Of a DNA stretch of 48,796 nt, positions 7,378 through 16,239 are shown piece after piece. The notes beneath the pieces are model-generated. The model saw nothing but the letters and a program-made list of their open reading frames with translations. It did not search any database and was not told where the DNA came from. The position numbers and the translations under genes were made by a program. Within the stretch, counting starts at the first letter, position 1. Each line of letters starts with the position of its first letter. The DNA lies in NCBI GenBank assembly GCA_024687745.1, contig JAILEM010000001.1, forward strand, positions 1 to 48,796, written 5' to 3'. This DNA is from Lachnospiraceae bacterium. Lineage in GTDB: Bacteria > Bacillota > Clostridia > Lachnospirales > Lachnospiraceae.

Positions 7378-9075
7378 ATGGAACTTGAACAGCTTTTAAG
7401 GGAAACAGATCATAAAAGCTATCCGGCATATAAGAGACTTAAAGGAAGATATAAATTTGATGATCATGTACTTTCCATAGACCATGTGCAGGGAGATCCC
7501 TTTGCGGCACCCTCATCGGTGAGTCTTCATATAAGTGCGGGAAAACACGGTTTTCCAAAGGAGTATTATGACAGACCCCACAGACGTATAATGCTTCAGG
7601 ATTATCTTTTGAGAAGATTCGGTAATGAATTAAGAAAGTATGACAGAATGGCGGGAGGCTCCGGTAAGAGCGGAACGATGTCGGTAAGTCATCCGCATCA
7701 GGAGGTTTTGGAAAGGACAGCCGTTCAGATAGACAAGGATACGGGAATGCTGACAGTAAGGCTTCAGATCGGATTCCCGGCAGCAGGCCGTACGACTCTT
7801 TCCATGGAATTAAGGAAGATGCTTATGGAATATCTGCCCAAGGCCTCATTTCAGACCCTTTTCTTTCAAAGGACCCCAAAAGAGGAACTAACAAAATGGA
7901 TCGGGCTTTCCGATGATATAAAGGCATTGAGAGATCAGCTGCCTGAGAGGGGACTTGTTGCCTTTGTGGCAAACGGTTCCATACTTCCCAGAAGAAGCGG
8001 GGTCGATGACAGGCCCATGAAGGAAGCGGTTAAGTTTATCTCTCCTTTGGAAGATGAAGTCACGCTTGACCTTCCAAACGGGAGAAAAATTACCGGAATG
8101 GGAATTAAAAAGGGTATAACCCTTATAGTCGGGGGAGGATACCATGGTAAATCTACCCTGTTAAAGGCCCTTGAAAGAGGAGTATATGATCATATACCCG
8201 GAGACGGCAGAGAGATGGTCATAACCGATGATTCCGCAATGAAGCTCAGAGCGGAGGATGGCCGCAGTATAATGAAGACAGATATCAGTATGTTTATAAG
8301 GAACCTTCCGAGCAAAAAGGATACAGCCTGCTTTTCCACAGAGGATGCAAGCGGCAGTACCTCCCAGGCAGCCTCTACGGTGGAAGCCCTGATTTCAGGA
8401 AGTAAAACTCTTCTTATAGATGAGGATACCAGTGCGACCAATTTCTGTGTAAGGGATGAGCTGATGCAGAAGGTTGTTCTAAGGGATAAGGAGCCGATCA
8501 TCCCCTTTTTATACAGGATGAGGCAGCTCTATGAGACACTTGGCGTATCAACTATACTGGTCGCAGGAAGCAGCGGAGCTTTCTTTGGATCCTCCGATAC
8601 CATAATCCAGATGGATGAATATAATCCCCTTGATATAACAAAAAGGGCAAAGGAGGAAGCAAAAAAGGAGGGGATGGCAGGTATCAACCCTCCAGATGCT
8701 CTTAAGGAGGTTAAGGATATCAGGGTGCCTCTCCCATCGGGAGAGAAGAATACAGGGAGACACAATAAGGTAAAAGGTCAGGGCGTTAATTCGGTTTCCC
8801 TTGGGTATGAATCGATAGAGATAAGGTTTGTCGAGCAGGTAACAGATCCCGAACAGACAAATATGCTTGGGATAATGTTAAGATACCTTGAGGAAAACAT
8901 ATTTAACGGGAGAGAAACCATACCGGAGTGTATGGAAAGGTTATCAGGCCTTATAAAGGAGGGAGGGATAAGATCCCTTTTTAAAGACAGGGATATTCCG
9001 GGAAATCTGGCGATGGTAAGACCTTTGGAATTATATGCTATGATATGCCGCTACAGAGGCTTAAAGCTTAAATAA
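7378..9075 (+). CDS. Predicted ATPase of the ABC class (PF09818-like)
   Basis: Soluble 565-residue ATPase of a conserved but uncharacterised family; no transmembrane segment is seen. The N-terminal part (YDRPHRRIMLQDYLLRRFG, GMLTVRLQIGFPAAGRTTL) is family-specific. The P-loop GGGYHGKST is near residue 252, with a signature-like STEDASGSTSQAAS about 70 residues on. A Walker B-like LLIDEDTSATNF is near residue 346, and the sequence ends with a helical domain. The start follows AGGAGA. It shares a strand and short spacing with the XRE regulator. The family may act on RNA or DNA, but no function is established. Confidence 0.85.
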   Translation: MELEQLLRETDHKSYPAYKRLKGRYKFDDHVLSIDHVQGDPFAAPSSVSLHISAGKHGFPKEYYDRPHRRIMLQDYLLRRFGNELRKYDRMAGGSGKSGTMSVSHPHQEVLERTAVQIDKDTGMLTVRLQIGFPAAGRTTLSMELRKMLMEYLPKASFQTLFFQRTPKEELTKWIGLSDDIKALRDQLPERGLVAFVANGSILPRRSGVDDRPMKEAVKFISPLEDEVTLDLPNGRKITGMGIKKGITLIVGGGYHGKSTLLKALERGVYDHIPGDGREMVITDDSAMKLRAEDGRSIMKTDISMFIRNLPSKKDTACFSTEDASGSTSQAASTVEALISGSKTLLIDEDTSATNFCVRDELMQKVVLRDKEPIIPFLYRMRQLYETLGVSTILVAGSSGAFFGSSDTIIQMDEYNPLDITKRAKEEAKKEGMAGINPPDALKEVKDIRVPLPSGEKNTGRHNKVKGQGVNSVSLGYESIEIRFVEQVTDPEQTNMLGIMLRYLEENIFNGRETIPECMERLSGLIKEGGIRSLFKDRDIPGNLAMVRPLELYAMICRYRGLKLK

Positions 9076-9086
9076 ATACAGGTTCA

Positions 9087-10325
9087 TTAAGATGGGAGCA
9101 TGATGTTTGCTTCCATCTTTTCATTAACGGGACTCTTTGAATACATCACTACAAGATCTCCGCTCTGTATCGTAGTATTCTTATCGGGGATCATCATATT
9201 GCTGTCCCTCTCTATAAGAGCTATGAAATCCTGTCTGGAAATATCAAGTGATTTAATGGGTACATCTATCCAGGGATGCTGCTTTCCGATCTCTATTTCC
9301 TTAAGCTCGATATAACTCTTTGATTCGCTCTTGAGACTTCCTCTGTCCTTACTGTTTCTCTTTATGGATTTCTGTGAGATAAGGAGGATATCACCGCTCT
9401 CAAGCATGAGGTCGTTATCAGGGGTAAGCTCTTCTTCGTCTCTTATAACGACAAGTAATAAAAGCTGCGGAGGCAGAATAAGATCCTTTACATATGAATG
9501 GTTAAAGGGATGATCGTTTGTTATTACCGAGGTCAGATACCTGAGCGAATTTTCCCTGCCCATATTGTCAAGAACCTTTATCTTAGTGTATTGACCGACA
9601 AATCCGGCACTTATGATACCGGTTGGGATAGCTACCATTCCGACACCTAAGAAGGATATGATGATGGCCATTATCCTGCCTCCTATCGTTATCGGATAAA
9701 TGTCGCCATAGCCCACGGTTAAAAGTGTCGATACTGACCACCATATACCTGAAAAAGCATTTTCAAAGTTCTCGGGCTGTGCCTCATGTTCAAGAGAGTA
9801 CATACACAGAGATGAGGCAAGCATCAGTATGAGTATCATGCACATCGAGGAAATGAGCTGGTCCTTTTTTTCCTTAAGTACATCGGATATGACATTGAAG
9901 GCGTCATAGCTTGAATTTATCTTAAACAGCCTGAATATCCTGAATACCCTGAAGATCCTGAAGGCAACTGCGCCCTGGGGGAATACAAAGGGAAGGAAAT
10001 AAGGAAGAAAGGTCAGAAGATCTATAATTCCGTAAAAGGAGAATATAAACCTGAAAACAGCCTTTGGCCGGGTGTAATAAGGATAAAGCTCCCCTGCCGT
10101 CCAGATCCTCAATATATATTCTGCTGCAAAGATCACTATGGTAATAAATTCTATCCTGTTAAGGGTTGACCTGTACGGGTAGGACTGCTCAAAGGTTGAG
10201 AAGAAGGTACAGAAAAGATTGATAAAGATAACGGCGGTGATAAAGATGTCAAATGCAAAGCTTACGGTATCGGATCGCTGTCCTATCTGTATTATTTCAA
10301 AGATACGTTTTCTTTTGTTTTTCAT
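9087..10325 (-). CDS. Voltage-gated-type potassium channel with C-terminal RCK-C (TrkA-C) domains
   Basis: Six-transmembrane ion channel for K+ in the cytoplasmic membrane. S1 to S3 lie in residues about 20-115. A positively charged S4-like segment (FRIFRVFRIFRLFK, residues 122-135) and a pore loop with the selectivity filter TVGYGD (205-208) follow. After S6 come a linker and two TrkA-C-like ligand-binding segments (about 265-315 and 345-410; note VKDLILP and KQHPWIDVPIKSLDI). The pore architecture is Kv-like with no N-terminal T1 domain. The start follows GGGG with about ten bases spacing. The neighbouring Mrp-like operon on the other strand suggests shared ion-homeostasis context, but this is inference. 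Confidence 0.9.
   Translation of the reverse strand: MKNKRKRIFEIIQIGQRSDTVSFAFDIFITAVIFINLFCTFFSTFEQSYPYRSTLNRIEFITIVIFAAEYILRIWTAGELYPYYTRPKAVFRFIFSFYGIIDLLTFLPYFLPFVFPQGAVAFRIFRVFRIFRLFKINSSYDAFNVISDVLKEKKDQLISSMCMILILMLASSLCMYSLEHEAQPENFENAFSGIWWSVSTLLTVGYGDIYPITIGGRIMAIIISFLGVGMVAIPTGIISAGFVGQYTKIKVLDNMGRENSLRYLTSVITNDHPFNHSYVKDLILPPQLLLLVVIRDEEELTPDNDLMLESGDILLISQKSIKRNSKDRGSLKSESKSYIELKEIEIGKQHPWIDVPIKSLDISRQDFIALIERDSNMMIPDKNTTIQSGDLVVMYSKSPVNEKMEANIMLPS
9089..9122. terminator. Bidirectional terminator between ATPase and channel genes
   Basis: AAGATGGGAGC pairs with GCTTCCATCTT (one G-U) around a nine-base loop, followed by T residues on the plus strand and preceded by A on it. It lies between convergent genes and overlaps the last codons of the channel gene. 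Confidence 0.75.
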
Positions 10326-10520
10326 GCTTATTTTTCCCCTTATATTTTAAGGTTCATCCGGTTCCCCCGGATGCTGCGGACATATTACTATTCTAATACA
10401 AAACGGATTTTTTGCATATTTATTATTCTTTGACTTTTTTATAAATTGAGCTATACTAATTTTGTCTAAAGAGCGTCGCTTTGGTGCCGGATGAGGGTTT
10501 TTATACAAAAGGGGAATCAG
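10326..10520. other. Divergent intergenic region between channel and Mrp-like operon
   Basis: Contains the 5' leader of the channel gene with a perfect 7-bp hairpin (CATCCGG 10355-10361 against CCGGATG 10367-10373, loop of five) and the promoter of the antiporter operon. No gene is seen. Confidence 0.6.
10430..10457 (+). promoter_or_regulatory. Promoter of the Mrp-like operon
   Basis: TTGACT (10430-10435) and TATACT (10452-10457), separated by 16 bases, lie about 63 bases before the first ATG. Only the last base of the -35 and one of the -10 differ from consensus. Confidence 0.75.
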
Positions 10521-10994
10521 ATGTATATTTTTCTTGTTCTGCTGTGGATAGTATTTAACGGCAGATTTACATTGGAAATACTAATATTCGGACTTGTCAT
10601 ATCTGCCGGCATATACCTTTTTATGTGTAAATTTCTTGGCTTTGGATTCTCAAAGGATCTTCTCCTTTTAAAAGAAGGCTTTCTTATAATTTATTATGTC
10701 CTTAATCTTGTTATTGAGATAATCAGGGCAAATATCAGTACGTTCAGACTGCTTATGAGTAACAGATACGAGCTTGAGCCGGTTCTTGTACATTTTAAGA
10801 CAGATATAAAAAGCAATACCTTAAGGGTTATACTGGCAGATTCCATAACCCTGACCCCCGGCACCATAACCGTGTCCCTTGAGGGTGATGAATTCGTTGT
10901 TCACTGTCTTGATAAGGATCTTGCCTACGGACTTGATGAATCCTCCTTTGTAAGGATACTTAGGAGAATGGAGGCGATAAAGGATGATAAATAA
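10521..10994 (+). CDS. mnhE: Mrp-like antiporter subunit E (MnhE/MrpE)
   Basis: Small membrane subunit of Mrp-type Na+/H+ antiporters, first gene of the ten-gene operon. The 157 residues have two or three membrane segments (MYIFLVLLWIVFNG; ILIFGLVISAGIYLF; FLIIYYVLNLVIEIIRANI). The conserved cytosolic domain with SNTLRVILADSITLTPGT and TVSLEGDEFVVHCL follows. I chose the ATG at 10521 because GGGG lies six bases before it; an in-frame ATG 30 bases upstream lacks a ribosome site. It overlaps mnhF by 11 bases. Confidence 0.92.
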   Translation: MYIFLVLLWIVFNGRFTLEILIFGLVISAGIYLFMCKFLGFGFSKDLLLLKEGFLIIYYVLNLVIEIIRANISTFRLLMSNRYELEPVLVHFKTDIKSNTLRVILADSITLTPGTITVSLEGDEFVVHCLDKDLAYGLDESSFVRILRRMEAIKDDK

Positions 10995-11337
10995 TTCTGT
11001 CACAAAGGCAGCATTTATAATAATACTGGTAATCCTTGCCATCCTTTTGTTCTTCTGTCTTTTGAGGGCTGTGAGAGGACCTAAGATAGCTGACAGACTG
11101 ATGTCCGTAAATATGATAGGGACGATGATAATCGTGATTATCTGTATCCTTTCACTTTTCCTTAAAGAGAGCTATCTTATGGACGTGGCACTTGTATATT
11201 CGATGCTAAGCTTCCTTGCTGTAGTACTGATCTCCAAGGTATATATGGGAGTATATGCTGAGCATAAGAAGAAGCAGGAGGAGGAAGAGAAGGAGAAGAT
11301 AGTATATGAGGAGGAAGTAAGAAATGGGGATGATTGA
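10984..11337 (+). CDS. mnhF: Mrp-like antiporter subunit F (MnhF/MrpF)
   Basis: Three-helix membrane subunit of 117 residues. The family signature LLRAVRGPKIADRLMSVNMIG lies between the first and second helix, and MDVALVYSMLSFLAVVLISK forms the third. A charged tail rich in Lys and Glu (about 95-110) is longer than usual and should be cytosolic. It overlaps mnhE at its start and mnhG at its end, consistent with tight translational coupling. Confidence 0.93.
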   Translation: MINNSVTKAAFIIILVILAILLFFCLLRAVRGPKIADRLMSVNMIGTMIIVIICILSLFLKESYLMDVALVYSMLSFLAVVLISKVYMGVYAEHKKKQEEEEKEKIVYEEEVRNGDD

Positions 11338-11680
11338 ATGGATAAGACTGTTGATTGGTCTGTCGCTTCTGATCATAGGAGTCGTGATATTTGCTTCCGA
11401 GATAATAGGCATCTTTAAAATGAAATATGTCCTTAACAGGATGCATGCTGCGGCAATGGGAGATACCCTTGGGCTTTTATCCTCTCTTTTGGGGCTGATG
11501 ATCATATCGGGATTAAATTTTACAACCCTTAAAATGGTATTTGTCATAGCTTTTATGTGGTTTACATCTCCTGTTTCCTCTCATCTTATCTCAAGGATGG
11601 AAACATCCACCAATGAAAGCCTCTCATATTATTGTGAGGAAATGACACTTAAGGAGATCGAAGAGGAGGATGTGACATGA
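11324..11680 (+). CDS. mnhG: Mrp-like antiporter subunit G (MnhG/MrpG)
   Basis: Membrane subunit of 118 residues with three helices. Family features are IRLLIGLSLLIIGVVIFASEIIGIFKM, RMHAAAMGDTLGL (a conserved loop) and FMWFTSPVSSHLISR. Overlaps mnhF by 14 bases and the MbhD-like gene by 4 (ATGA). Its position directly after F is standard for Mrp operons. Confidence 0.93.
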   Translation: MGMIEWIRLLIGLSLLIIGVVIFASEIIGIFKMKYVLNRMHAAAMGDTLGLLSSLLGLMIISGLNFTTLKMVFVIAFMWFTSPVSSHLISRMETSTNESLSYYCEEMTLKEIEEEDVT

Positions 11681-12012
11681 AGGTATTTATGATCATATTA
11701 TTTCTGTTTCTGATAGTCTGCGCTATAGCTGTCAGCTTCTCCAATAATCTCCTTAATTCTATCCTTGTATATATGTCCTTCAGCCTGATCATGTCTGTTA
11801 TCTGGATGTGTCTTAAGTCTCCCGATCTTGCCATAACAGAGGCAGCGGTGGGTGCAGGTGTAACGACGCTTCTTTTCTTTGGGTGCTTCAAGCGTATAAA
11901 GGCCATAGATGTCGAAAGGGATCCTGCAGGATCGGCAAATGACCCGGACGGGAAGGGACTTTTGGAGAGTGATGTAAATGATGAAGGAAAAGAAGAGGAG
12001 GGATATCTGTGA
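11677..12012 (+). CDS. MbhD-like (DUF4040) membrane subunit, equivalent to part of the MrpA C-terminus
   Basis: A 111-residue membrane protein with three helices. It carries the DUF4040/MbhD signature LLNSILVYMSFSLIMSVIWM and SPDLAITEAAVGAGVTTLLF. In canonical Mrp systems this domain is fused to the C-terminal part of MrpA; here it stands alone as in Mbh-type and Mbs-type complexes. The last about 30 residues are a charged cytosolic tail. Overlaps the next gene by 4 bases at GTGA. Confidence 0.88.
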   Translation: MKVFMIILFLFLIVCAIAVSFSNNLLNSILVYMSFSLIMSVIWMCLKSPDLAITEAAVGAGVTTLLFFGCFKRIKAIDVERDPAGSANDPDGKGLLESDVNDEGKEEEGYL

Positions 12013-12989
12013 GCAGAAAAAAAGATGATAGCCTGTATCAGAAGACCTTTTCCTACAAGTTCTTTAAATGGATGAAGGGTGAAAAGGATCCTCTTGTCGG
12101 AAACGTTGAGATGACACCTAAGAAGGATCCAAAGGAGGAAGAGGAAGAGACGATAAACGAGCGTTTAAGGGAAAAACAGATGATGCTCGAGAAGATATAT
12201 GATGTTGAGAATAATAAGCTCATATTAAATTTCAGGAAGATATATAAGTTTATTTCGATCCTTTTCTGTATAACAATGTTTGCAATACTTTTTTTAAATG
12301 TTTCCTATCTCCCCCCTGTAGGTGATGCCGGCAATCCTTCCGATAATGAGGTTCCCGTAAGATATATCGAGAAGGGGATAGAGGAAACGGGTGCCGTGAA
12401 CTTTGTATCCGGAATGATCCTTGATTACAGGGCTTTTGATACCTTCGGAGAATCAAATGTCTTATTTATAGCAACCATAACCGTTCTTATCCTTTTAAAG
12501 GTAGACAGTAAGCTAAAGAAAAATGATCCGGAAAAATATGAGAAAGAGACAAATGACAGGACCCTTGAGCCCAAAAAGGACCCGATACTTCAGTTCTGTG
12601 CAAGGTATCTGATGCCTGTGATAGTGCTCTTTGGGATATGTACGATACTTAACGGACATATATCTCCCGGAGGAGGATTTTCGGGAGGTGCGATCATAGG
12701 AGCCGGACTTATCCTCTACCTTAATGCATTTGGTTTCAATGATACGGAAAGATTTTTTATAGAGAAGACGTATAAGGTTGTATGCTTTGTTGCACTTACC
12801 TTCTACTGTCTGGCAAAAAGCTACTCTTTTTTCACCGGTGCCAATCATCTGGAGAGTCATATACCAAAGGGGATACCGGGTGCCATTCTTTCAAGCGGTC
12901 TTATCCTTCCTCTGGATATCTGCGTGGGACTTGTGGTCGCCTGTACCATGTATACCTTTTACTGTATGTTCCGTAAAGGAGATTATTAA
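12009..12989 (+). CDS. mnhB: MbhE-like domain fused to MnhB (Mrp-like subunit B)
   Basis: Membrane subunit of 326 residues, longer than a plain MnhB. Residues 1-75 are charged and cytosolic. A helix at about 78-98 leads to NFVSGMILDYRAFDTFGESNVL, an MbhE-like segment normally at the MrpA end. Residues about 190-325 are the MnhB domain: ARYLMPVIVLFGICTILNGH, then ISPGGGFSGGAIIGAGLIL. The GTG start is used because the previous stop overlaps it (GTGA), so the two proteins are translationally coupled. The fusion suggests that the C-terminal part of MrpA has been redistributed between this and the preceding gene. Confidence 0.9.
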   Translation: MSRKKDDSLYQKTFSYKFFKWMKGEKDPLVGNVEMTPKKDPKEEEEETINERLREKQMMLEKIYDVENNKLILNFRKIYKFISILFCITMFAILFLNVSYLPPVGDAGNPSDNEVPVRYIEKGIEETGAVNFVSGMILDYRAFDTFGESNVLFIATITVLILLKVDSKLKKNDPEKYEKETNDRTLEPKKDPILQFCARYLMPVIVLFGICTILNGHISPGGGFSGGAIIGAGLILYLNAFGFNDTERFFIEKTYKVVCFVALTFYCLAKSYSFFTGANHLESHIPKGIPGAILSSGLILPLDICVGLVVACTMYTFYCMFRKGDY

Positions 12990-13364
12990 ATGGGACCTTA
13001 TCTTTTGGATAATTACGGGGAAGCCGTGGCCATGCTGCTCTTTACCATAGGCTTTACGAACCTTCTCCTTCAGAAAAACCTTATAAAAAAGATAATAGGC
13101 TTTAATATAATGGATTCTGCCATATATCTCTTCCTGGCACTGAAGGGATATATAGAGGGAAGGATGGCTCCTATCTATACTCAGGGATATACATCCGCAT
13201 CAGACTATGTCAATCCCATTCCGGCAGGACTTGTACTTACGGGTATAGTGGTATCGGTATCCGTCACGGCGCTCATGCTCTCGCTGACGGTTAAGCTTTA
13301 TTCGCGTTACCATACATTGAATCTTGACGAGATATCCACAAGGCTGAGGAGGGAGAAAAGATAA
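12990..13364 (+). CDS. mnhC: Mrp-like antiporter subunit C (NuoK-like)
   Basis: A 124-residue membrane protein with three helices, homologous to NuoK. Signatures are AVAMLLFTIGFTNLLLQKNLIKKIIGF, NIMDSAIYLFLALKGY, and NPIPAGLVLTGIVVSVSVTALML. The gene starts at the base after the mnhB stop, following AAAGGAG, and its stop overlaps the next ATG. Confidence 0.93.
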   Translation: MGPYLLDNYGEAVAMLLFTIGFTNLLLQKNLIKKIIGFNIMDSAIYLFLALKGYIEGRMAPIYTQGYTSASDYVNPIPAGLVLTGIVVSVSVTALMLSLTVKLYSRYHTLNLDEISTRLRREKR

Positions 13365-14863
13365 TGGACTTTATCAGAAATTTTCCCTTTTTTTCCATAA
13401 TGATATCGATGCTTTCGGGAATAATATCCTCTATCCTTCCAAAGAAGGCAGCAAAGCTTTTGAATCTTTTCATGATAATCACGGTATTTTTTCTTTCTCT
13501 TATCCTGCTTATCTATCTTTGCATAACAGGGGAAAGCTTTGTATATATGATGGGACATTTCCCGGCACCCTACGGAAATGAGATAAGGGCAGGGATACTT
13601 GAAGCTCTTATGGCCCTCTTCTTCTCTGCGGTAATGTTTCTCTCCGTGGTAGGCGGTCATAAAAAGCTTGATGAAGAGGTGGATGAGGACAGACATAATC
13701 TTTATTATATACTTGTCAACATGATGTTGAGTTCACTTCTGGCTCTCGTATATACGAATGACTTATTTACCGCCTATGTATTTGTTGAGATAAATACAAT
13801 ATCTGCCTGCGGGCTCATCATGATAAGAAGGATAGGAAGAACCTATATCGCAGCTGTGAGATATATGATAATGAGCCTTATAGGTTCGGGTCTTATGCTG
13901 CTTGGGATCTGTCTCATATATGATATGACCGGTCACCTTCTTATGAGTAATATCAAAAGCTCCATAGAGGCGATACATGCTTCCGGGCAGTTCAGGATGC
14001 CGCTGGTTGTGATGACTACGTTAATAAGTGTGGGCTTATGTGTCAAAAGCTCACTTTTCCCCTTTCATGCCTGGCTTCCGGATGCATACGGATATTCTAC
14101 GGTAAGCTCGGCTGCCATACTTTCCTCGCTCGTATCCAAGGGATATATCTTCCTTTTGCTGAAGATAATATACAGGGTCATCGGGTTTGAAGTTTTCGTA
14201 TCTACCAATATACTTAACGTCTTTTATGTATTTGGTCTCTCCGCCATGATATTCGGATCCATAAGAGCCATAAGGGAAAATGATATAAGAAGGATGATCG
14301 CTTATTCCTCAATAGCACAGATAGGATATATCTATATGGGCTTTGGTCTTGCCACAGACCTTGGAATGGAGGCCGGTATTTTCCAGATACTCTCCCACGG
14401 GGCCACTAAATCCCTTTTATTCATAGCTGCGATAGGACTTACCGATGTGTCGGGATTTAACAGGGCGTTCATTCATGTTACAGGTGCAGGATACAGAAAT
14501 AAGATAGCCGGTATCGGTTTTACGGTAGGTGCTCTTTCCATGGTGGGTGTTCCGATGTTTTCGGGATTTATCTCCAAGCTTTTATTTGCCGAGGCAGGTA
14601 TAAATGTGGAAGGAAAATCTGTTCCGACCCTTGTTGTTCTTGCGATCAGCGTCATTCTTAATGCCATATACTTTATGAAGACGGTGATAAGGATCTATAC
14701 GCCTGCTCCGGACAGCGAATTTAAGGAAGAATCCTTCAGGTTTAAGGACAAATTATCCTACAGCTTAACGATATTGGGTTTTATAGCGCTTAATCTGGTC
14801 CTTGGTATGAGCTCGGAGGTCTTTAATGATCTCATACATAAGGGACTTGAAATGTTCTCATAA
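13364..14863 (+). CDS. mnhD: Mrp-like antiporter subunit D (NuoN/L-like), first of four
   Basis: Polytopic proton-translocating-type subunit of 499 residues, about 14 helices. Residues equivalent to the coupling core are present: Glu in LFTAYVFVEINTIS, the Lys/His segment VKSSLFPFHAWLPDAYGYSTVSSAAILSS, and Lys in HGATKSLLFIAAIG. The start overlaps the previous stop (TAATG). It is the first of four sequence-divergent paralogues in series. Canonical Mrp has one MrpD and one MrpA. Confidence 0.92.
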   Translation: MDFIRNFPFFSIMISMLSGIISSILPKKAAKLLNLFMIITVFFLSLILLIYLCITGESFVYMMGHFPAPYGNEIRAGILEALMALFFSAVMFLSVVGGHKKLDEEVDEDRHNLYYILVNMMLSSLLALVYTNDLFTAYVFVEINTISACGLIMIRRIGRTYIAAVRYMIMSLIGSGLMLLGICLIYDMTGHLLMSNIKSSIEAIHASGQFRMPLVVMTTLISVGLCVKSSLFPFHAWLPDAYGYSTVSSAAILSSLVSKGYIFLLLKIIYRVIGFEVFVSTNILNVFYVFGLSAMIFGSIRAIRENDIRRMIAYSSIAQIGYIYMGFGLATDLGMEAGIFQILSHGATKSLLFIAAIGLTDVSGFNRAFIHVTGAGYRNKIAGIGFTVGALSMVGVPMFSGFISKLLFAEAGINVEGKSVPTLVVLAISVILNAIYFMKTVIRIYTPAPDSEFKEESFRFKDKLSYSLTILGFIALNLVLGMSSEVFNDLIHKGLEMFS

Positions 14864-14889
14864 GAAAAGGCAAAAGGAGTCTATGATCT

Positions 14890-16239
14890 ATGTCTTGGGC
14901 TTTAACTGACAAGTTAGTATTGTTTGAACTGACAGATTCCATAAAGATAGAATTTATGGCCGATACACTCGGGCTTTTATTTGCCGTGCTCATAACAGTT
15001 GTTTATCTCTGTAATATTATTTATTCGATCGCTTATATGAAGGATGAGAACAACAAAAAGAGATATTATATCTTTTATATTCTTCTTTACTTTGTTCTCC
15101 TTTCTCTTTCCTTCTCCGCAAATCTTGTTACCTTTTATCTCTTTTATGAGCTTATGACCATAGTATCGGTGCCTCTTGTCTTTCATGAACAGACCCATGA
15201 GGCTGTAATAGCCTCATTAAAGTATCTGCTCTATTCCATGGCAGGGGCCTATATGGTACTGGCAGGTATATTCTTTTTGAGAAAATATGCCATTACCTTT
15301 GATTTCATACTGGGAGGGGTATTAAAAAACAATTCTGACGATACAGCCGGACTTATGCTGATAGTTTTAACCCTTATGATAGCGGGCTTTTCCGTTAAGG
15401 CAGGAATGTTTCCCATGCATTCATGGCTTACTCTTGCTCATCCCGTAGCACCCTCACCGGCAAGTGCCCTTCTTTCGGGTATCATAGTTAAATGCGGGGT
15501 ATTTGGGATCCTCAGAACAGTCTTTTATATATTCGGAGTGGACTTTATAAGGGGAACCTGGACACAGTATCTCTTCCTCATACTCAGTCTCATAACGGTA
15601 TTTATGGGATCTCTCCTTGCCTTCAGGGAAGAGCATATCAAAAAACGGCTTGCATATTCTACCATAAGTCAGGTTTCCTATATTCTCTTTGGGATATTTA
15701 TGCTGGATGAGAACGCTATGACGGGTTCACTTCTTCATATCATATCACATGCCTTTATCAAGAGTGCATTGTTTATGATAGCAGGTATCCTTATTCATCA
15801 GACCGGGTATACAAAGGCCGGTGATTTTAAGGGCGTAGGAAAGAAAATGCCCTTGGTTATGTGGTGCTTTACTATCTGTTCCTTAGCGCTTACCGGGATA
15901 CCTCCCACGGGCGGATTCTTAAGCAAGTGGTATCTTGCCACGGGTGCAATGAGTTCAAAGGTAGCTGTTTTCAGATATCTGGGCCCGGTTATCCTCCTTA
16001 TAAGCGCACTTCTTACTGCAGGATATCTCTTTCCTGTCTTTATGAACGGCTTCTTTACCGATAAGGAGGATAAGGAGGCTGTCGGAAGATACAGGGAGGG
16101 ACTTTGCGATCCGGGACTGCTCTTTATCCTTCCCGTGATGGCTCTGACAGCCTTAAGTGTTCTTGCGGGGATGCTACCGGGACCTCTGATACCGTTTCTT
16201 AAAGAACTGTCTTCAATGATGATGGGAGGTATGGGATGA
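14890..16239 (+). CDS. Mrp-like antiporter NuoL/M-type subunit, second of four
   Basis: Polytopic membrane protein of 449 residues. The coupling-core residues are present: Glu in FYLFYELMTIVSVPLV, Lys and His in VKAGMFPMHSWLTLAHPVAPSPASALLSG, and Lys in HAFIKSALFMIAG. It lies 26 bases after the first D-type gene, and its last four bases overlap the third (ATGA). The sequence is closer to the third paralogue (FYELxTxVxVPLV) than to the first, suggesting duplication within this operon or its ancestor. Confidence 0.88.
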   Translation: MSWALTDKLVLFELTDSIKIEFMADTLGLLFAVLITVVYLCNIIYSIAYMKDENNKKRYYIFYILLYFVLLSLSFSANLVTFYLFYELMTIVSVPLVFHEQTHEAVIASLKYLLYSMAGAYMVLAGIFFLRKYAITFDFILGGVLKNNSDDTAGLMLIVLTLMIAGFSVKAGMFPMHSWLTLAHPVAPSPASALLSGIIVKCGVFGILRTVFYIFGVDFIRGTWTQYLFLILSLITVFMGSLLAFREEHIKKRLAYSTISQVSYILFGIFMLDENAMTGSLLHIISHAFIKSALFMIAGILIHQTGYTKAGDFKGVGKKMPLVMWCFTICSLALTGIPPTGGFLSKWYLATGAMSSKVAVFRYLGPVILLISALLTAGYLFPVFMNGFFTDKEDKEAVGRYREGLCDPGLLFILPVMALTALSVLAGMLPGPLIPFLKELSSMMMGGMG

